DNA of 64,000 nucleotides from Chlorobiota bacterium (GTDB lineage: Bacteria; Bacteroidota; Ignavibacteria; OLB7): assembly GCA_028287785.1 (NCBI GenBank), contig JAQBOZ010000005.1:62001-126000 (forward strand), read 5' to 3'. A program made the translations under genes and the position numbers. Every line of letters starts with the position of its first letter. The first letter of the stretch is position 1. Shown piece by piece: positions 17,058-26,057 of the stretch. Under the pieces are notes generated by a model. That model saw nothing but the letters and a program-made list of their open reading frames with translations, searched no databases and had not been told where the DNA came from.

Positions 17058-17855
17058 TCAACGGCATATCGTGATCTGGTGATCGTCGATGGAGAATGTG
17101 GCGCCGACCGGGAGGAGCCGGCTTTCCCCTTCGGGAAGCGACTCACCGCCGCCGAGCAGCATCGGCGCCTTGCCGATCCTCTCCACGCGCATCCTGTCGT
17201 CGGCGATCAGATCGATCCTGGCCTGCTCGCGCGAGACGGTCGGCGGAAGATCGAGATCGACCTTGATAAATCCCTCCGGCAGCGTCCGCCCACTGCTCCC
17301 CTGCCGGCCGATGATCCAGCGTCGCCCCTCCAGCACACGCTCGCGCACCTTCCCGTTTCCCTTGACGATGATCCTCAGCAGCCCCACGGAGGGGGCGGCC
17401 GGGGGCGCCTCGCCCAGCACGCTGGTCCGGTCGGGAGCGGCATGGCGTCCGGCGGGGATATCATACTCCTCCTCCTTTCCATCATCGGGCCGGAGGATGG
17501 CAGCGTAGATCTCGTTCGGCTGGAGCGATGTATCGGCGGCGATGGTGATGTAGACCGGGTGATCGCCGAAGGTGCGAAGCCGGTCCGAGGAGAGATCCTT
17601 CATCAGCTCATCGTTGAAGAAATATTCGATGTCCCGCACGGCCCCCATCTCCGCCAGCTCGTCGTACCGGATCTGCGGAAGGCGCAGCTCCAGCCGCGAC
17701 GGGACAAGCGTGGCGGCGCCGGCGGAGAGGGCGCGCTCATCGCGGGCCGCGCGGAGCGCATCGAGACCACGATCGATCATCTCGCTCGTTTTCTTCTTCG
17801 CGTCCCCCCTGGGGAAGAGCGTATCAAGGAGGCTCCGTCTGCCTTGTCGTGCCAT
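17058..17855 (-). CDS. FhaA-like protein: DUF3662 plus FHA domain
   Basis: A 265-residue soluble protein. Residues about 15-120 resemble the DUF3662 domain that opens actinobacterial FhaA (SEMIDRGLDALRAARDERAL, TLVPSRLELRLPQIRYDELA, then FGDHPVYITIAADTSLQPNE). The C-terminus (about 185-265) is an FHA domain with WIIGRQG, TVSREQARIDL and a terminal SIDDHQITICR strand. FhaA links Ser/Thr kinase signalling to cell-wall synthesis in mycobacteria. The genomic setting here, next to kinase, phosphatase and PBP genes, matches that role. The second FHA gene follows directly. Confidence 0.82.
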   Translation of the reverse strand: MARQGRRSLLDTLFPRGDAKKKTSEMIDRGLDALRAARDERALSAGAATLVPSRLELRLPQIRYDELAEMGAVRDIEYFFNDELMKDLSSDRLRTFGDHPVYITIAADTSLQPNEIYAAILRPDDGKEEEYDIPAGRHAAPDRTSVLGEAPPAAPSVGLLRIIVKGNGKVRERVLEGRRWIIGRQGSSGRTLPEGFIKVDLDLPPTVSREQARIDLIADDRMRVERIGKAPMLLGGGESLPEGESRLLPVGATFSIDDHQITICR

Positions 17856-17949
17856 TGTCGAATCGTGTTGTTGTCGAACCGATGAGAGTTGCCGGGTGAG
17901 AAATTCCCGGAGTTGATCGGGCGCCGGACGGTCCCCGGACGCCGTGGAA

Positions 17950-19032
17950 TTATCGCGGAAGCGTATCTCCCGGATGGAGCGAATCGGCCCTGGCCGGGGC
18001 GTAGCTGCTGGTATCGAGCCACCCCGAGGAGTCCGAGGTTGCCGGCGCCGCGACCGTATCGTCCGGCCCCTGATGATCGGCCCCGTTGAAGAAGAGCGGG
18101 CGCTTCAGGATGCTCATCACCACAACCACGATCACACTGGCAATGAGGAGCGCCGCTATGATCTTACCGATCGTGGTCCCCTTTTTTTTTACGGCATGCG
18201 CCCCCGGATCGGTCGGAACCTCGGTTCTGATCCTTCCGGCCCCCGGAGCAATCAACGCCACCGTGACGTTATCATCCCCTCCCGCATCCAGCGCCCGCTG
18301 TACCAGCAGATCGCAGATGCGGCTCATATCGTCACCGCCGGCAAGCGCATCCGCGATCTGGGCGTCGCCGATCATCCCGTGCAGCCCGTCGGTGGCAAGC
18401 AGGAGCATATCGTCACCGCCGAAACCGATCTCGAAGATATCGGGAATGACCTGATGATCGCCAAGGGCGCGGGTGATGATGTTCCGTCGCGGATGCTGCG
18501 CCGCTTCCCCCTCCGTGATCTCCCCCCGCTCCACCATCTCACCGACGAGCGAGTGATCGCGCGAGACCCTGGAGAGGACGCCGTCGTGCATCAGGTAGGC
18601 TCTGCTGTCGCCGATGTTCGCAACCGTGGCGCCATCGTTCCGCACCACCGCCGCCACCATCGTGGTCCCCATTCCGGCAAGCTCCGGATGCAGCCCGATT
18701 TCCCTGATGATCGCCCGGCCCGCCCGCATGGCGCCATTCCTGAGCAATGCCTCCGGGGTATCCTCCCCTGAAAGCCCCTCCATGAACGCCTCCACCGCCA
18801 GACGGCTGGCGCGGTCGCCGTTGCCGGGACCTCCCATGCCGTCGCAGACCACCATGAGCATCCCCTGCGGCACGGAGCGGACATCGAGAAAATCCTCGTT
18901 CCGCTTTCTGTGCAGACCGATATCGGTGCGGGTGCCGACCTGAAATCCGGCTCCCTTTGATTCCTCGTTCTCTCTGGGTGTGGACACGATAGTTCTCTCG
19001 CCGGCTAGGTTGATATCGTCAACTCCATCCAA
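17950..19032 (-). CDS. PP2C-type Ser/Thr phosphatase with C-terminal membrane helix (PstP-like)
   Basis: A 360-residue phosphatase. PPM/PP2C motifs appear in order: RKRNEDF, VVCDGMGG, GMGTTMVAAVV, IGDSRAYLM, SRDHSL, LLLATDGL and GGDDNVTVALI, giving the full set of metal-binding aspartates. A single membrane helix (KIIAALLIASVIVVVVMSIL) follows the catalytic domain, leaving a short outside tail, as in PstP. The open frame begins at a TTG (19032). An in-frame GTG at 18987 preceded by GGCGAGAG may be the true start. It lies 43 bases after the kinase gene and would reverse its phosphorylation. Confidence 0.92.
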   Translation of the reverse strand: MDGVDDINLAGERTIVSTPRENEESKGAGFQVGTRTDIGLHRKRNEDFLDVRSVPQGMLMVVCDGMGGPGNGDRASRLAVEAFMEGLSGEDTPEALLRNGAMRAGRAIIREIGLHPELAGMGTTMVAAVVRNDGATVANIGDSRAYLMHDGVLSRVSRDHSLVGEMVERGEITEGEAAQHPRRNIITRALGDHQVIPDIFEIGFGGDDMLLLATDGLHGMIGDAQIADALAGGDDMSRICDLLVQRALDAGGDDNVTVALIAPGAGRIRTEVPTDPGAHAVKKKGTTIGKIIAALLIASVIVVVVMSILKRPLFFNGADHQGPDDTVAAPATSDSSGWLDTSSYAPARADSLHPGDTLPR

Positions 19033-19075
19033 TCTCTCGGCCCATCGTACGGGACATCTTCAGCGGATCGCAATC

Positions 19076-21004
19076 TCACGGGTTCACGCGGAGTTCCGTG
19101 ATCTTGTATCCTCCCACCTCGTTCGCCAGCCTGCACTGCACGCGGACGATATTCTGAATCCCCTTCCCCTCCTCGTGCGCCAGCCGCGCGATGATCGCGT
19201 CGCCGCTGGCGGACACATCGAGAAGATCAAACCCCTTGCCGGAAAAATTGCCCAGAAACCGCGTCTGTTCGTCGGATGTCTTGAGCGCCCCGGTGGTCAT
19301 GCGGTTCCATGTTGTGAGCGCATCGCCGCCGGTGACGCCGGTGATAAAGGCCCGCACGGCGTCGAACTTCGCGTCGCGATCATCATTGGCGGAGGGGGTC
19401 TGGGCGTGCTTCACGCTGTCGGCGGCGGCGGAATCGGACTTCGGCTTCGGGGGGGGCGGGACGTTGTTGCGCTGCGTCCAGTTCTCCCGCTGCGATGTGA
19501 TCAGCCAGTCCCCGGCAACCAGCCGGAGCCGCGTGAGGTTCGATGTCGATCCGCGGAGGATGGAGCCATCGTTCTTGGTCCGCTGGTAGTTGATGATCCA
19601 TTCCGACTCGATGGTGGAATCATCAAGCGCCCTGGCCCGCTTCACATTGATATCGAACTGCTCGGTGCTGGCGAGCGTGCTGGTGAGCTTCGCGATATCG
19701 GCCCTGATCTGATCGCGCGTGGCCTTCTTCATCTTGAAGAACTCCACGTTCTTCTCATCGAACAGCGACGCCAGCGCCCCTGCGTTGCCGGACATCTGGT
19801 ACTGCTTGGTATCGGCCGCCACCGAGCGGGAAATCCGCATCGCGTCGGCATCGGTAAGGTGCGCCACGGGGAGGGCGTTGCGCTTGAGATATTCCTGATA
19901 GCCGAAGTATCCGCCAACGCCGAGCACCACCATCACCAGAAGAATCCAGGGGAGCACGCTCCTCTTCGGCGGCTCCTGGCGGGCCACCGGCCGTGCGGCC
20001 CCGGCCATGCCGGTCGGCGCTGATCCGGCCCCGGCCGATCGCGCAATCGTCGGCTCCGATACGCGCGCGCCGGCAGCCGTCCTGGGAACCACCACCGTCG
20101 GAGTCGATGCGGCGGAAGGGGATGATACCGGCGGCGGCGCGATGGAGGAATCGACGATCTCCAGCGCCCCGAGAAACTCCGCGCAGCTCTGGAACCTGTC
20201 GGCCGGGTCCTTGGCGGTGGCCTTGTTGAGCAACCTGACGACATCGGGGGAGATGGCGGGATAGAACGCGCGCGGATCGGGGAGCGGCTTGGTGAGGATC
20301 TCCTGAATCACCTCCACATAGGCCATCGGCGTATCCTCCTCGCGGGCGAACGGCTTGCGGGCGGTCAGCGCCTCGAAGAGGGTGATGCCGATCGAATAGA
20401 TATCGGTCCGCGGATCGATCGACTTGCCACGCGCCTGCTCCGGCGACATATACTCCGGCGTCCCAAGCCCCCGCTGCGTCTTGGTCTGCGCCCCCTGCCA
20501 TGTAAACTTGGCGATGCCGAAATCCGCCAGCTTCACCGCGTCATCCCAGCGGATCAGGATGTTGGACGGCTTGATATCGCGATGGACGATTCCCAGACGG
20601 TGGAGATGATCGACGGCGCGGAGCACCTGCCGGAAATATCCGCGGGCGCGATCGAACTGAAGCGGCCCAGCCTCCTCATGGATAAGCCGTGCCATCGAGC
20701 GACCCTCGACATATTCCATCACCAGGAAGAACTCATCGTGCTCGCGGAAGCTTTCGATCAGCCTGACGATATTCTCATGCCCAAGCCCCTTCTGCACCTC
20801 CGGCTCGCGCCGCAGCCGTGCCTCGAACTCCTCATCCATATTCTCGACCTGAATCACCTTGATGGCGACCAGTTCCTGGCTCCCCTGAAGTCGCCCACGG
20901 TAGACGCGGCTCATCCCCCCCGCGCCTATCTCATCGAGAAGTTGATACCGCCCCACGTTCCGGCCGCCCGGCGATGGCCGATCCTGCGAATTATTATCCG
21001 ACAT
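19076..21004 (-). CDS. Transmembrane Ser/Thr protein kinase (PknB-like) without PASTA domains
   Basis: A 642-residue receptor-type kinase. The catalytic domain (about 19-283) shows GAGGMSRVYRG, the lysine of VAIKVI, HRDIKPSN (141-148), DFGIAKF and GTPEYMSPEQ. A Pro/Ala/Ser linker leads to one membrane helix (about 350-372, SVLPWILLVMVVLGVGGYFG). The outside part has no PASTA repeats. It looks like an NTF2-type fold (GNAGALASLFDEKNVEFFK, then SEWIINYQRT), followed by a second globular segment ending TELRVNP. The start at 21004 was chosen because the longer frame to 21283 translates straight through an intergenic repeat. It heads the phospho-signalling/cell-wall operon. Confidence 0.92.
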   Translation of the reverse strand: MSDNNSQDRPSPGGRNVGRYQLLDEIGAGGMSRVYRGRLQGSQELVAIKVIQVENMDEEFEARLRREPEVQKGLGHENIVRLIESFREHDEFFLVMEYVEGRSMARLIHEEAGPLQFDRARGYFRQVLRAVDHLHRLGIVHRDIKPSNILIRWDDAVKLADFGIAKFTWQGAQTKTQRGLGTPEYMSPEQARGKSIDPRTDIYSIGITLFEALTARKPFAREEDTPMAYVEVIQEILTKPLPDPRAFYPAISPDVVRLLNKATAKDPADRFQSCAEFLGALEIVDSSIAPPPVSSPSAASTPTVVVPRTAAGARVSEPTIARSAGAGSAPTGMAGAARPVARQEPPKRSVLPWILLVMVVLGVGGYFGYQEYLKRNALPVAHLTDADAMRISRSVAADTKQYQMSGNAGALASLFDEKNVEFFKMKKATRDQIRADIAKLTSTLASTEQFDINVKRARALDDSTIESEWIINYQRTKNDGSILRGSTSNLTRLRLVAGDWLITSQRENWTQRNNVPPPPKPKSDSAAADSVKHAQTPSANDDRDAKFDAVRAFITGVTGGDALTTWNRMTTGALKTSDEQTRFLGNFSGKGFDLLDVSASGDAIIARLAHEEGKGIQNIVRVQCRLANEVGGYKITELRVNP

Positions 21005-21026
21005 CGTTTTCAGAATATGATATAGC

Positions 21027-21127
21027 GTGCGCGGGGCAATGCCCCGCGCACCAGAGATTGCGCCCCGTTGGGGCTTGGGAACACTCTTCCGCCAAGGCGC
21101 GGGGATAATGTTGTTCAACAGCCTGTA
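21027..21127. repeat. GC-rich hairpin repeat, family 2
   Basis: It opens with the perfect palindrome GTGCGCGGGGC-AAT-GCCCCGCGCAC, followed by the GCCCC-GTT-GGGGC hairpin, and closes with TTCAACAGCCTG. It lies between the divergent kinase and O-methyltransferase genes, so it sits in a promoter region, not after a stop codon. Confidence 0.85.
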
Positions 21128-21327
21128 AAATAACCATCCGGCGACGAGAAGCACGCATAACTCCGGCAACCCGGACGAATGGCGGTATTCGGCAGATGGA
21201 CCGAAAAGGTTGCTCCGGATTTCATCACCTCCCCTCTTTCCTCTCCGGTGGTGGCCGAAGCCCCCATCATGCGTAGATTGCACGATTGCTTATGGACGAA
21301 CAGATCATCAACTCATAACGGATAACG

Positions 21328-21978
21328 ATGAAAGGGACTCCTCTCAACGACGATATCGTCGATTACATGGTCGATCTCTTCCCGGTGGAGGACGATCTTC
21401 TGCGACAGCTTCGCGAGGATGCGATCACGGCCGGGATACCGGAGATACAGATCAGCCCGGAACAGGGGGCGTTCATGCAGGTGTTCCTCCGCTCCACCGG
21501 CGCGCGCAAGGTGGTGGAAGTCGGGACGCTCGGCGGCTACAGCGCCATCATCATGGGGCGCGCCATGCCGGAGGATGGGCATGTGGTGACGATCGAGCGT
21601 GACCCGCTGCGTGCGGAGTTCGCGCGCGATCAGATCAGGAAGGCGGGGCTTGAGAAGAAGATCACGGTGATGACCGGCTCCGGCATCGATGTGCTGGAAC
21701 GGGAGCTTGCGGGGACCGGGCCGTACGATTTCGCCTTTCTCGATGCCGACAAGCCGGGCTATGTCCGCTATCTGGAGCTTGTCTACCCGCTGATGCGGAA
21801 AGGGGGCGTGATTGCCGGCGATAACGCGCTGGCATGGGGAAATATCGCCGACGCGAAGACCGATGACCCCGACGTTCAGGGAATGCAGGCGTTCAACCGC
21901 GCGATGGCGGAGCATCCCGGAATCCAGGCATCGCTGGTGCCGGTTGGCGATGGAATGTGCATCGGCGTGGTGATGTGA
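21328..21978 (+). CDS. O-methyltransferase, caffeoyl-CoA/catechol OMT-like
   Basis: A 216-residue SAM-dependent O-methyltransferase. The glycine motif is VVEVGTLGGYSAIIMG. The family's acidic metal/SAM region is FDFAFLDADKPGY, and KGGVIAGDNALAWGNI holds the second ligand region (DN). These fit the small bacterial OMT group (Methyltransf_3) that methylates catechol-like or other small hydroxyl substrates using a divalent metal. The N-terminus (DDIVDYMVDLF) is typical for the group. The substrate is not predictable. It is the first of four plus-strand genes. Confidence 0.88.
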   Translation: MKGTPLNDDIVDYMVDLFPVEDDLLRQLREDAITAGIPEIQISPEQGAFMQVFLRSTGARKVVEVGTLGGYSAIIMGRAMPEDGHVVTIERDPLRAEFARDQIRKAGLEKKITVMTGSGIDVLERELAGTGPYDFAFLDADKPGYVRYLELVYPLMRKGGVIAGDNALAWGNIADAKTDDPDVQGMQAFNRAMAEHPGIQASLVPVGDGMCIGVVM

Positions 21979-22048
21979 GTTGTTCTGTTCTGTCGGGGGA
22001 TGTTTCAAACGTCTCCAAACGGCACAATGTTTTTGATATACGGAAGGC

Positions 22049-22321
22049 ATGACACAGCAGCAGATTTATGATGAGCTGAAGCTTATCGCGGAGCAGCTCG
22101 GGTTGACGGTTCGCGTGGAGATCGGTGATTTCGGTGGTGATATCTGTACGGTCCACGAACGGCGGATGATCCTGATCAACCGCCGCCACCCGCTCGGCAA
22201 ACGGATCAACGTGATGGCGCGATCGCTCCACGCGGCCGGGCTTGGCGATGTCTTCATCAAGCCGGCGCTGCGGGAGATCATCGAGGAGGAGCTTGCGCTC
22301 CACGGCGGAACCGAACCATAA
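22049..22321 (+). CDS. Small conserved hypothetical protein
   Basis: A 90-residue soluble protein lying between the methyltransferase (70 bases upstream) and riboflavin synthase (44 bases downstream), in the same direction. No signal peptide or membrane helix is seen. The central part, FGGDICTVHERRMILINRRH, with neighbouring PLGKRINVMARSL, is compact and looks like a conserved core of small proteins seen next to housekeeping genes in this phylum. No family name or function could be assigned. Codon use and spacing support it being real. Confidence 0.75.
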   Translation: MTQQQIYDELKLIAEQLGLTVRVEIGDFGGDICTVHERRMILINRRHPLGKRINVMARSLHAAGLGDVFIKPALREIIEEELALHGGTEP

Positions 22322-22365
22322 CCGGCTTCCAATACCATTATCCATTCCAGCATTATCTCCAGCTC

Positions 22366-22971
22366 ATGTTCACAGGATTGATTGAAGAGATCGGCCAGGT
22401 GGTGACGGCGGTCGATGACGGCGGCGCGCGGCGCATCACGGTTCGCGGCGCGAAGGTGATCGACGGGTTGAAGGTGGATGACTCGGTCGCGCTCGACGGC
22501 TGCTGCCAGACGGTGGTGGCGCTCGATGGCGACACGTTCACCGTTGTGGCTGTCGAGGAGACGCTGAAGAAGACGACGCTCGGGAGCTTTATCGCCGGAC
22601 GCCGCGTCAACCTTGAGCGGGCGCTCCGCGTGGGCGACCGGCTGGGGGGGCATTTCGTGCAGGGGCATGTCGATTGCGTCGGCTCGGTGATCGATGCCTC
22701 CACGCGGGAAAGCTCCTGGCTCTACTGGATCGGCTACCCGGAGGAGTTCGCGCGGCTGGTGATCCCGGTCGGCTCGATCGCCATCAACGGCGTCTCCCTG
22801 ACGGCGGCGGAAGTCTCCGGGGCGTGCTGCATGGTGTCGATCATCCCGCACACGCACGATGTCACCACGTTCGACGCGCTGAAGCAGGGCGATCCGGTGA
22901 ATGTGGAGCTGGATATGATCGGCAAATACATCAGGAATTTCGCCGACCCCGCCCGGCACGGTGTTGGTTGA
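22366..22971 (+). CDS. ribE: Riboflavin synthase, alpha subunit
   Basis: A 201-residue enzyme that dismutates two 6,7-dimethyl-8-ribityllumazine molecules to riboflavin. It has the two internal lumazine-binding repeats. The first runs from MFTGLIEEIGQV to VNLERALRVGDRLGGHFVQG, and the second from HVDCVGSVI to VNVELDMIGKYI. GHVD and the second-repeat INGVSLT are canonical. In the first repeat the usual 'NGVCLTV' reads LDGCCQTVV, an unusual variant. No FMN-riboswitch-like sequence was seen upstream. A family 2 repeat follows. Confidence 0.95.
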   Translation: MFTGLIEEIGQVVTAVDDGGARRITVRGAKVIDGLKVDDSVALDGCCQTVVALDGDTFTVVAVEETLKKTTLGSFIAGRRVNLERALRVGDRLGGHFVQGHVDCVGSVIDASTRESSWLYWIGYPEEFARLVIPVGSIAINGVSLTAAEVSGACCMVSIIPHTHDVTTFDALKQGDPVNVELDMIGKYIRNFADPARHGVG

Positions 22972-22974
22972 TAA

Positions 22975-23083
22975 GTGCCTGGGACCAGGCCCCGAGCAGA
23001 AGGGATTGCGCCCCTCCGGGGCTTGGGAAGCTGCTTGTGCCAGTACGGTGGATGATGGTGTTCAACAGTCTGCCTGAATAACC
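22975..23083. repeat. GC-rich hairpin repeat, family 2 (degenerate left arm)
   Basis: It follows the riboflavin synthase stop immediately. The left palindrome is decayed (GTGCCTGGGACCAGGCCCCGAGCAG), the GCCCCTCCGGGGC hairpin is intact, and the right end TTCAACAGTCTGCCTGAATA matches other copies. Confidence 0.8.
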
Positions 23084-23112
23084 TGTTTTTTCTGAATCCG
23101 AATATTCTCGTC

Positions 23113-23868
23113 ATGCCTCGATCGCTCCGTTATTATATCGAAGACAGCCCGGACAACCGCATCGCCGACAGCGAATGGAAGGAGATTGCCCGGCTTCAGC
23201 ACTGGTACAATTCCGAGTTCATCTGGAGCTGCGACCGGATAGGGCTGAAGCGATATATCCTTTTTCCGAATTACGACCTGATGCCGGAGATGCCGTACCA
23301 CACGGCGAAATATCATTTCCGGAAACGGCTGCTCGCCAAGAAGATCGAGTTGCAGGATGAGATCGGGGCGGTGCGCGCGATGGAGGAGGAAGGGTTGTTT
23401 ACTGTGCGCTGGGGAGGCGTGCGGGATGATTCGATCGCCAGCGGCATCACGCACGTTGCCGACAACGAGTTCAACGCCTATCTCCTCTGCGAGTTCCTGC
23501 TGAAATGCTCGACCATCGCATCGGGCGCATCGTTCGTGGTGGAGGATGAGGGAAAATTCATCCTGACCCATCGCGCCATCTTCCGCAATGCCGAGGTGCT
23601 TGTCCATCGCGCCGATATCTACGGCGATGCCGAGGAGATCCCGCTGGACATGCCGCAGATATTCTCCGTGGTCAACCCCGACAAATACAACGAGCATCCC
23701 ACATTCACGCAGAGCCTGGAAGACCTGGGCGATCTCGACGAGGAGGCGATCACCGAATCGATCATCAAATCGGGCGCCCTCGGCTTCGCGCAGAATTACG
23801 AGACGGCGTGGGGGGACGCGGAGGGGTTGAATTTGCAGCAGCGGGCGCGGAAGGTGGGAGTGGTGTAG
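23113..23868 (+). CDS. Hypothetical protein, 251 residues
   Basis: A soluble protein with no signal peptide, membrane segment or motif that was recognised. It is rich in aromatic and acidic residues (EWKEIARLQHWYNSEF; CDRIGLKRYILFPNYD; HTAKYHFRKRLLAKK), and a well-ordered C-terminal region contains PLDMPQIFSVVNPDKY. Composition and codon use are like neighbouring genes, and the ATG at 23113 follows a family 2 repeat. It may be cotranscribed with ribE, but the repeat between them could end transcription. Function unknown. Confidence 0.75.
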   Translation: MPRSLRYYIEDSPDNRIADSEWKEIARLQHWYNSEFIWSCDRIGLKRYILFPNYDLMPEMPYHTAKYHFRKRLLAKKIELQDEIGAVRAMEEEGLFTVRWGGVRDDSIASGITHVADNEFNAYLLCEFLLKCSTIASGASFVVEDEGKFILTHRAIFRNAEVLVHRADIYGDAEEIPLDMPQIFSVVNPDKYNEHPTFTQSLEDLGDLDEEAITESIIKSGALGFAQNYETAWGDAEGLNLQQRARKVGVV

Positions 23869-24149
23869 AAGATTGATGGTAACTGATATGGAGGTGCCGC
23901 GCTGGGAAATGTTCCGGCGCGGCGCTGGTTATTTCAGGGCATGCGAGCTATTTAGCCTGTGGCTCGATGAACGTGAAGGAGATGGTTGGATCGCTTCCCA
24001 CGGCTTTTTTCCATGCCTAACGACATACACCCGTCTGAATCTACCTCAAGGATAGTATTCAATTGCTCGCCTTCTCATCGCAGAGACAGATTGACCGGCA
24101 ATCGATGTATGTGGGGGAACACCGGATGGATGCCGGTATATCATCCTTT
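23869..24149. other. Intergenic, AT-richer patch
   Basis: About 280 bases between convergent genes, with visibly lower GC than the surroundings. No repeat, RNA or persuasive gene was seen. A 60-codon open frame here lacks any protein-like features. Confidence 0.4.
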
Positions 24150-24775
24150 TTATCCAATTCCCATGATCATCGTACTCATATGAAGACTGGGCAATGGATG
24201 GATCATTTTGAATTTCTTCAATCGGGTTGCCAACGTGCCGGCATTATCCCGGAAACTCAGTTCCACAGTCGTATATGTAGAGGCCCCAAAACTCAATGGG
24301 ATGTGCATCTCCCAGTCCAGGCCGCCACGGAGGAAGATCACCTTCCGCAGAGGCGGGGCAACGGTAAGGTTCGCCGTCGTATGCTGCATGTTCCATTGAG
24401 CGGCATCGGCGATTTTCTGTTGACTGTCGGTGCCGAGAGCCACGCAGAGTGGCGCGCTGGCGAGCGTGAACGGATTTCCGCCGGAATACCATGACGAGGG
24501 GTTCCAGTAATTGGAGCTTCGCGCGAACACACCCTGAGTGCCGTTCAGCGTGGCATTGGCGATCAGATCAAGCGGATTCTGTGGTTCGGTATCGGCCCAG
24601 CCAATCCAGCTTGTGATAGTGTCGGGAGCATTACATGAGCAGCCCATAATAGATAATGGATTAGATGAAAAAATAGAAGCGGTGCTCAGTTGGGAGCAGG
24701 AGCAACCATAAGTTTTGTCATCGACAATGTCAAAACCAATGCCGAGTCCGGCAGGATTTTTTCGATATATGTCCT
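24150..24775 (-). CDS. Hypothetical Cys-containing protein, uncertain start or gene remnant
   Basis: An open frame ends at 24150 and stays open up to 24887, overlapping the end of the upstream gene by about 110 bases in a different frame. No ATG/GTG with a ribosome-binding site lies between that gene's stop and the body of the frame, so the start is unknown; a rare start codon near 24768 or translational coupling is possible. The encoded part has a Cys cluster (YGCSCSQLS; GCSCNAP), Trp/Ser/Gly-rich text (NYWNPSSWYSGG) and LRKVIFLRGGLDWEMHIPL. GC content is lower than the surroundings. It could be the 3' part of a frameshifted gene that began at 25785, or an acquired fragment. Confidence 0.4.
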
Positions 24776-25785
24776 CACTCTTCCCTCTCCAAATATTTAA
24801 ATTCCCTCGTCGGATATTCCCCCACGGCCTCCCTCCAGTGCTCCCTCCATATTTTTCCAGCCACGCCGCGGATCTGGCCGTCCACATCGCGTGTTCCCAG
24901 CCGACGATTCATCACCCCCCATGTCCAGAGTTGTGCGTTCGGATCGCCGGGATGCGGCCCGGAATCTCCGAGGAAGAGATAGATATCGGCGTTTGTCGGG
25001 GGATGGTCGTAGGTCTGGATGGCCGGGAATCTGGTGACCAGCTCGGCCGCGGCCAGCCTTTCGCGCGGCACCGTCATTTCCAATCCGGCTGGGTGAATCG
25101 AATCGTTTATCACGGACGAATCCTGCCTGTCACTGTCGACTCGTTGTACGGGGAGTTCAGCATCCCCATTCCCGTCGGTCGGCGGCAGGGGGACACCTTC
25201 AACTTCAACGAACATCCCGTCCCCGCCGGACCGGCCCTCCCGCGACCCGAAACCGATTCTCCACCGATGACACTCGTCCGAAGTATCATTGGACAATTCT
25301 CTTCCGAGCGCCCATCGGCGGCGCCCCGTTGTATCCCGAAAACTTGCCCACACCAGCGCGATCGATGTGACATCCGTTTTTGTTCTATCGTCCGCCGTGA
25401 TCGAGGTTGTCCAGAGGAGGAGCCGGAGTTTCTCATCCCGCGTCTCCCGCCATGAGCTGTAGAATTTCCCGGGGAGCGCGTCCAGGTTCGGCTCATCGCC
25501 GGTCATCCGTATCCGTCTGAGATCTCGCTGTATCGAATCGATCGCCTTCCGGCGTTCCTTCATCGCATTCTTCGCATGCCCGTTCCAGCCGGCCAGCCAG
25601 AGGCCGGCGATCATCTCCCGCATGATCGCCACCGAATCGCACCGGGCAAAGCGCAGGCTGTCGTCGATCAGCGGTTCAAGCTGAACCGGCGCGTCGGGCC
25701 GTGGCTGCGCGGCCAGCGTTCCGGCGGAGCATATCAACGCGAGCATTGTGATGATTGTGCAACGTCTGCGGTGATCCATCTTCAT
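24775..25785 (-). CDS. Secreted hypothetical protein
   Basis: A 336-residue exported protein. The signal peptide (MDHRRRCTIITMLALICSAG then LAAQP) starts at the ATG at 25785 or the ATG two codons later. The mature part is hydrophilic, with many Arg/Asp/Glu (AKNAMKERRKAIDSIQRDLR) and an ordered C-terminal half (IQTYDHPPTNADIYLFLG, PNAQLWTWGVMNRRLG). No family was recognised. It is convergent with the hypothetical gene at 23113, and a possible second gene follows in the same direction. Confidence 0.75.
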   Translation of the reverse strand: MKMDHRRRCTIITMLALICSAGTLAAQPRPDAPVQLEPLIDDSLRFARCDSVAIMREMIAGLWLAGWNGHAKNAMKERRKAIDSIQRDLRRIRMTGDEPNLDALPGKFYSSWRETRDEKLRLLLWTTSITADDRTKTDVTSIALVWASFRDTTGRRRWALGRELSNDTSDECHRWRIGFGSREGRSGGDGMFVEVEGVPLPPTDGNGDAELPVQRVDSDRQDSSVINDSIHPAGLEMTVPRERLAAAELVTRFPAIQTYDHPPTNADIYLFLGDSGPHPGDPNAQLWTWGVMNRRLGTRDVDGQIRGVAGKIWREHWREAVGEYPTREFKYLEREE

Positions 25786-25940
25786 TCCTGCATTGTCCGA
25801 TGATGTTCCCGGTGGATTTCATGCGGAAGCGAAAGCTCTTCGCGCGACCGATTCCAAATCGGCGGAACATACAGATGCGCGGGCGACTTTTCCAGGATAT
25901 TCCCCACTGCGGACTCTCATGTATATTGCGTTGCTCTCCA

Positions 25941-26033
25941 GTGCTCGGGGCGATGCCCCGAGCAGGAATATTGCGCCCCGCCGGGGCTTGGGGATAATCC
26001 TCGAGGCTCAGGCTGTTCAATAGTCTGATAACT
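25941..26033. repeat. GC-rich hairpin repeat, family 2
   Basis: The palindrome GTGCTCGGGGC-GAT-GCCCCGAGCA is followed by GCCCCGCCGGGGC and a right end GTTCAATAGTCTGATAAC. It lies in the divergent gap just upstream of the ggt start at 26058. Confidence 0.85.
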
Positions 26034-26057
26034 GATCATCGCACTTTTCCCGTCGCC

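Noticed and set aside
21005-21283. N-terminal extension of the kinase to 21283
   Set aside because: The extension translates directly through a family 2 repeat and contains a spurious hydrophobic stretch; kinase homology begins after MSDNN at 21004.
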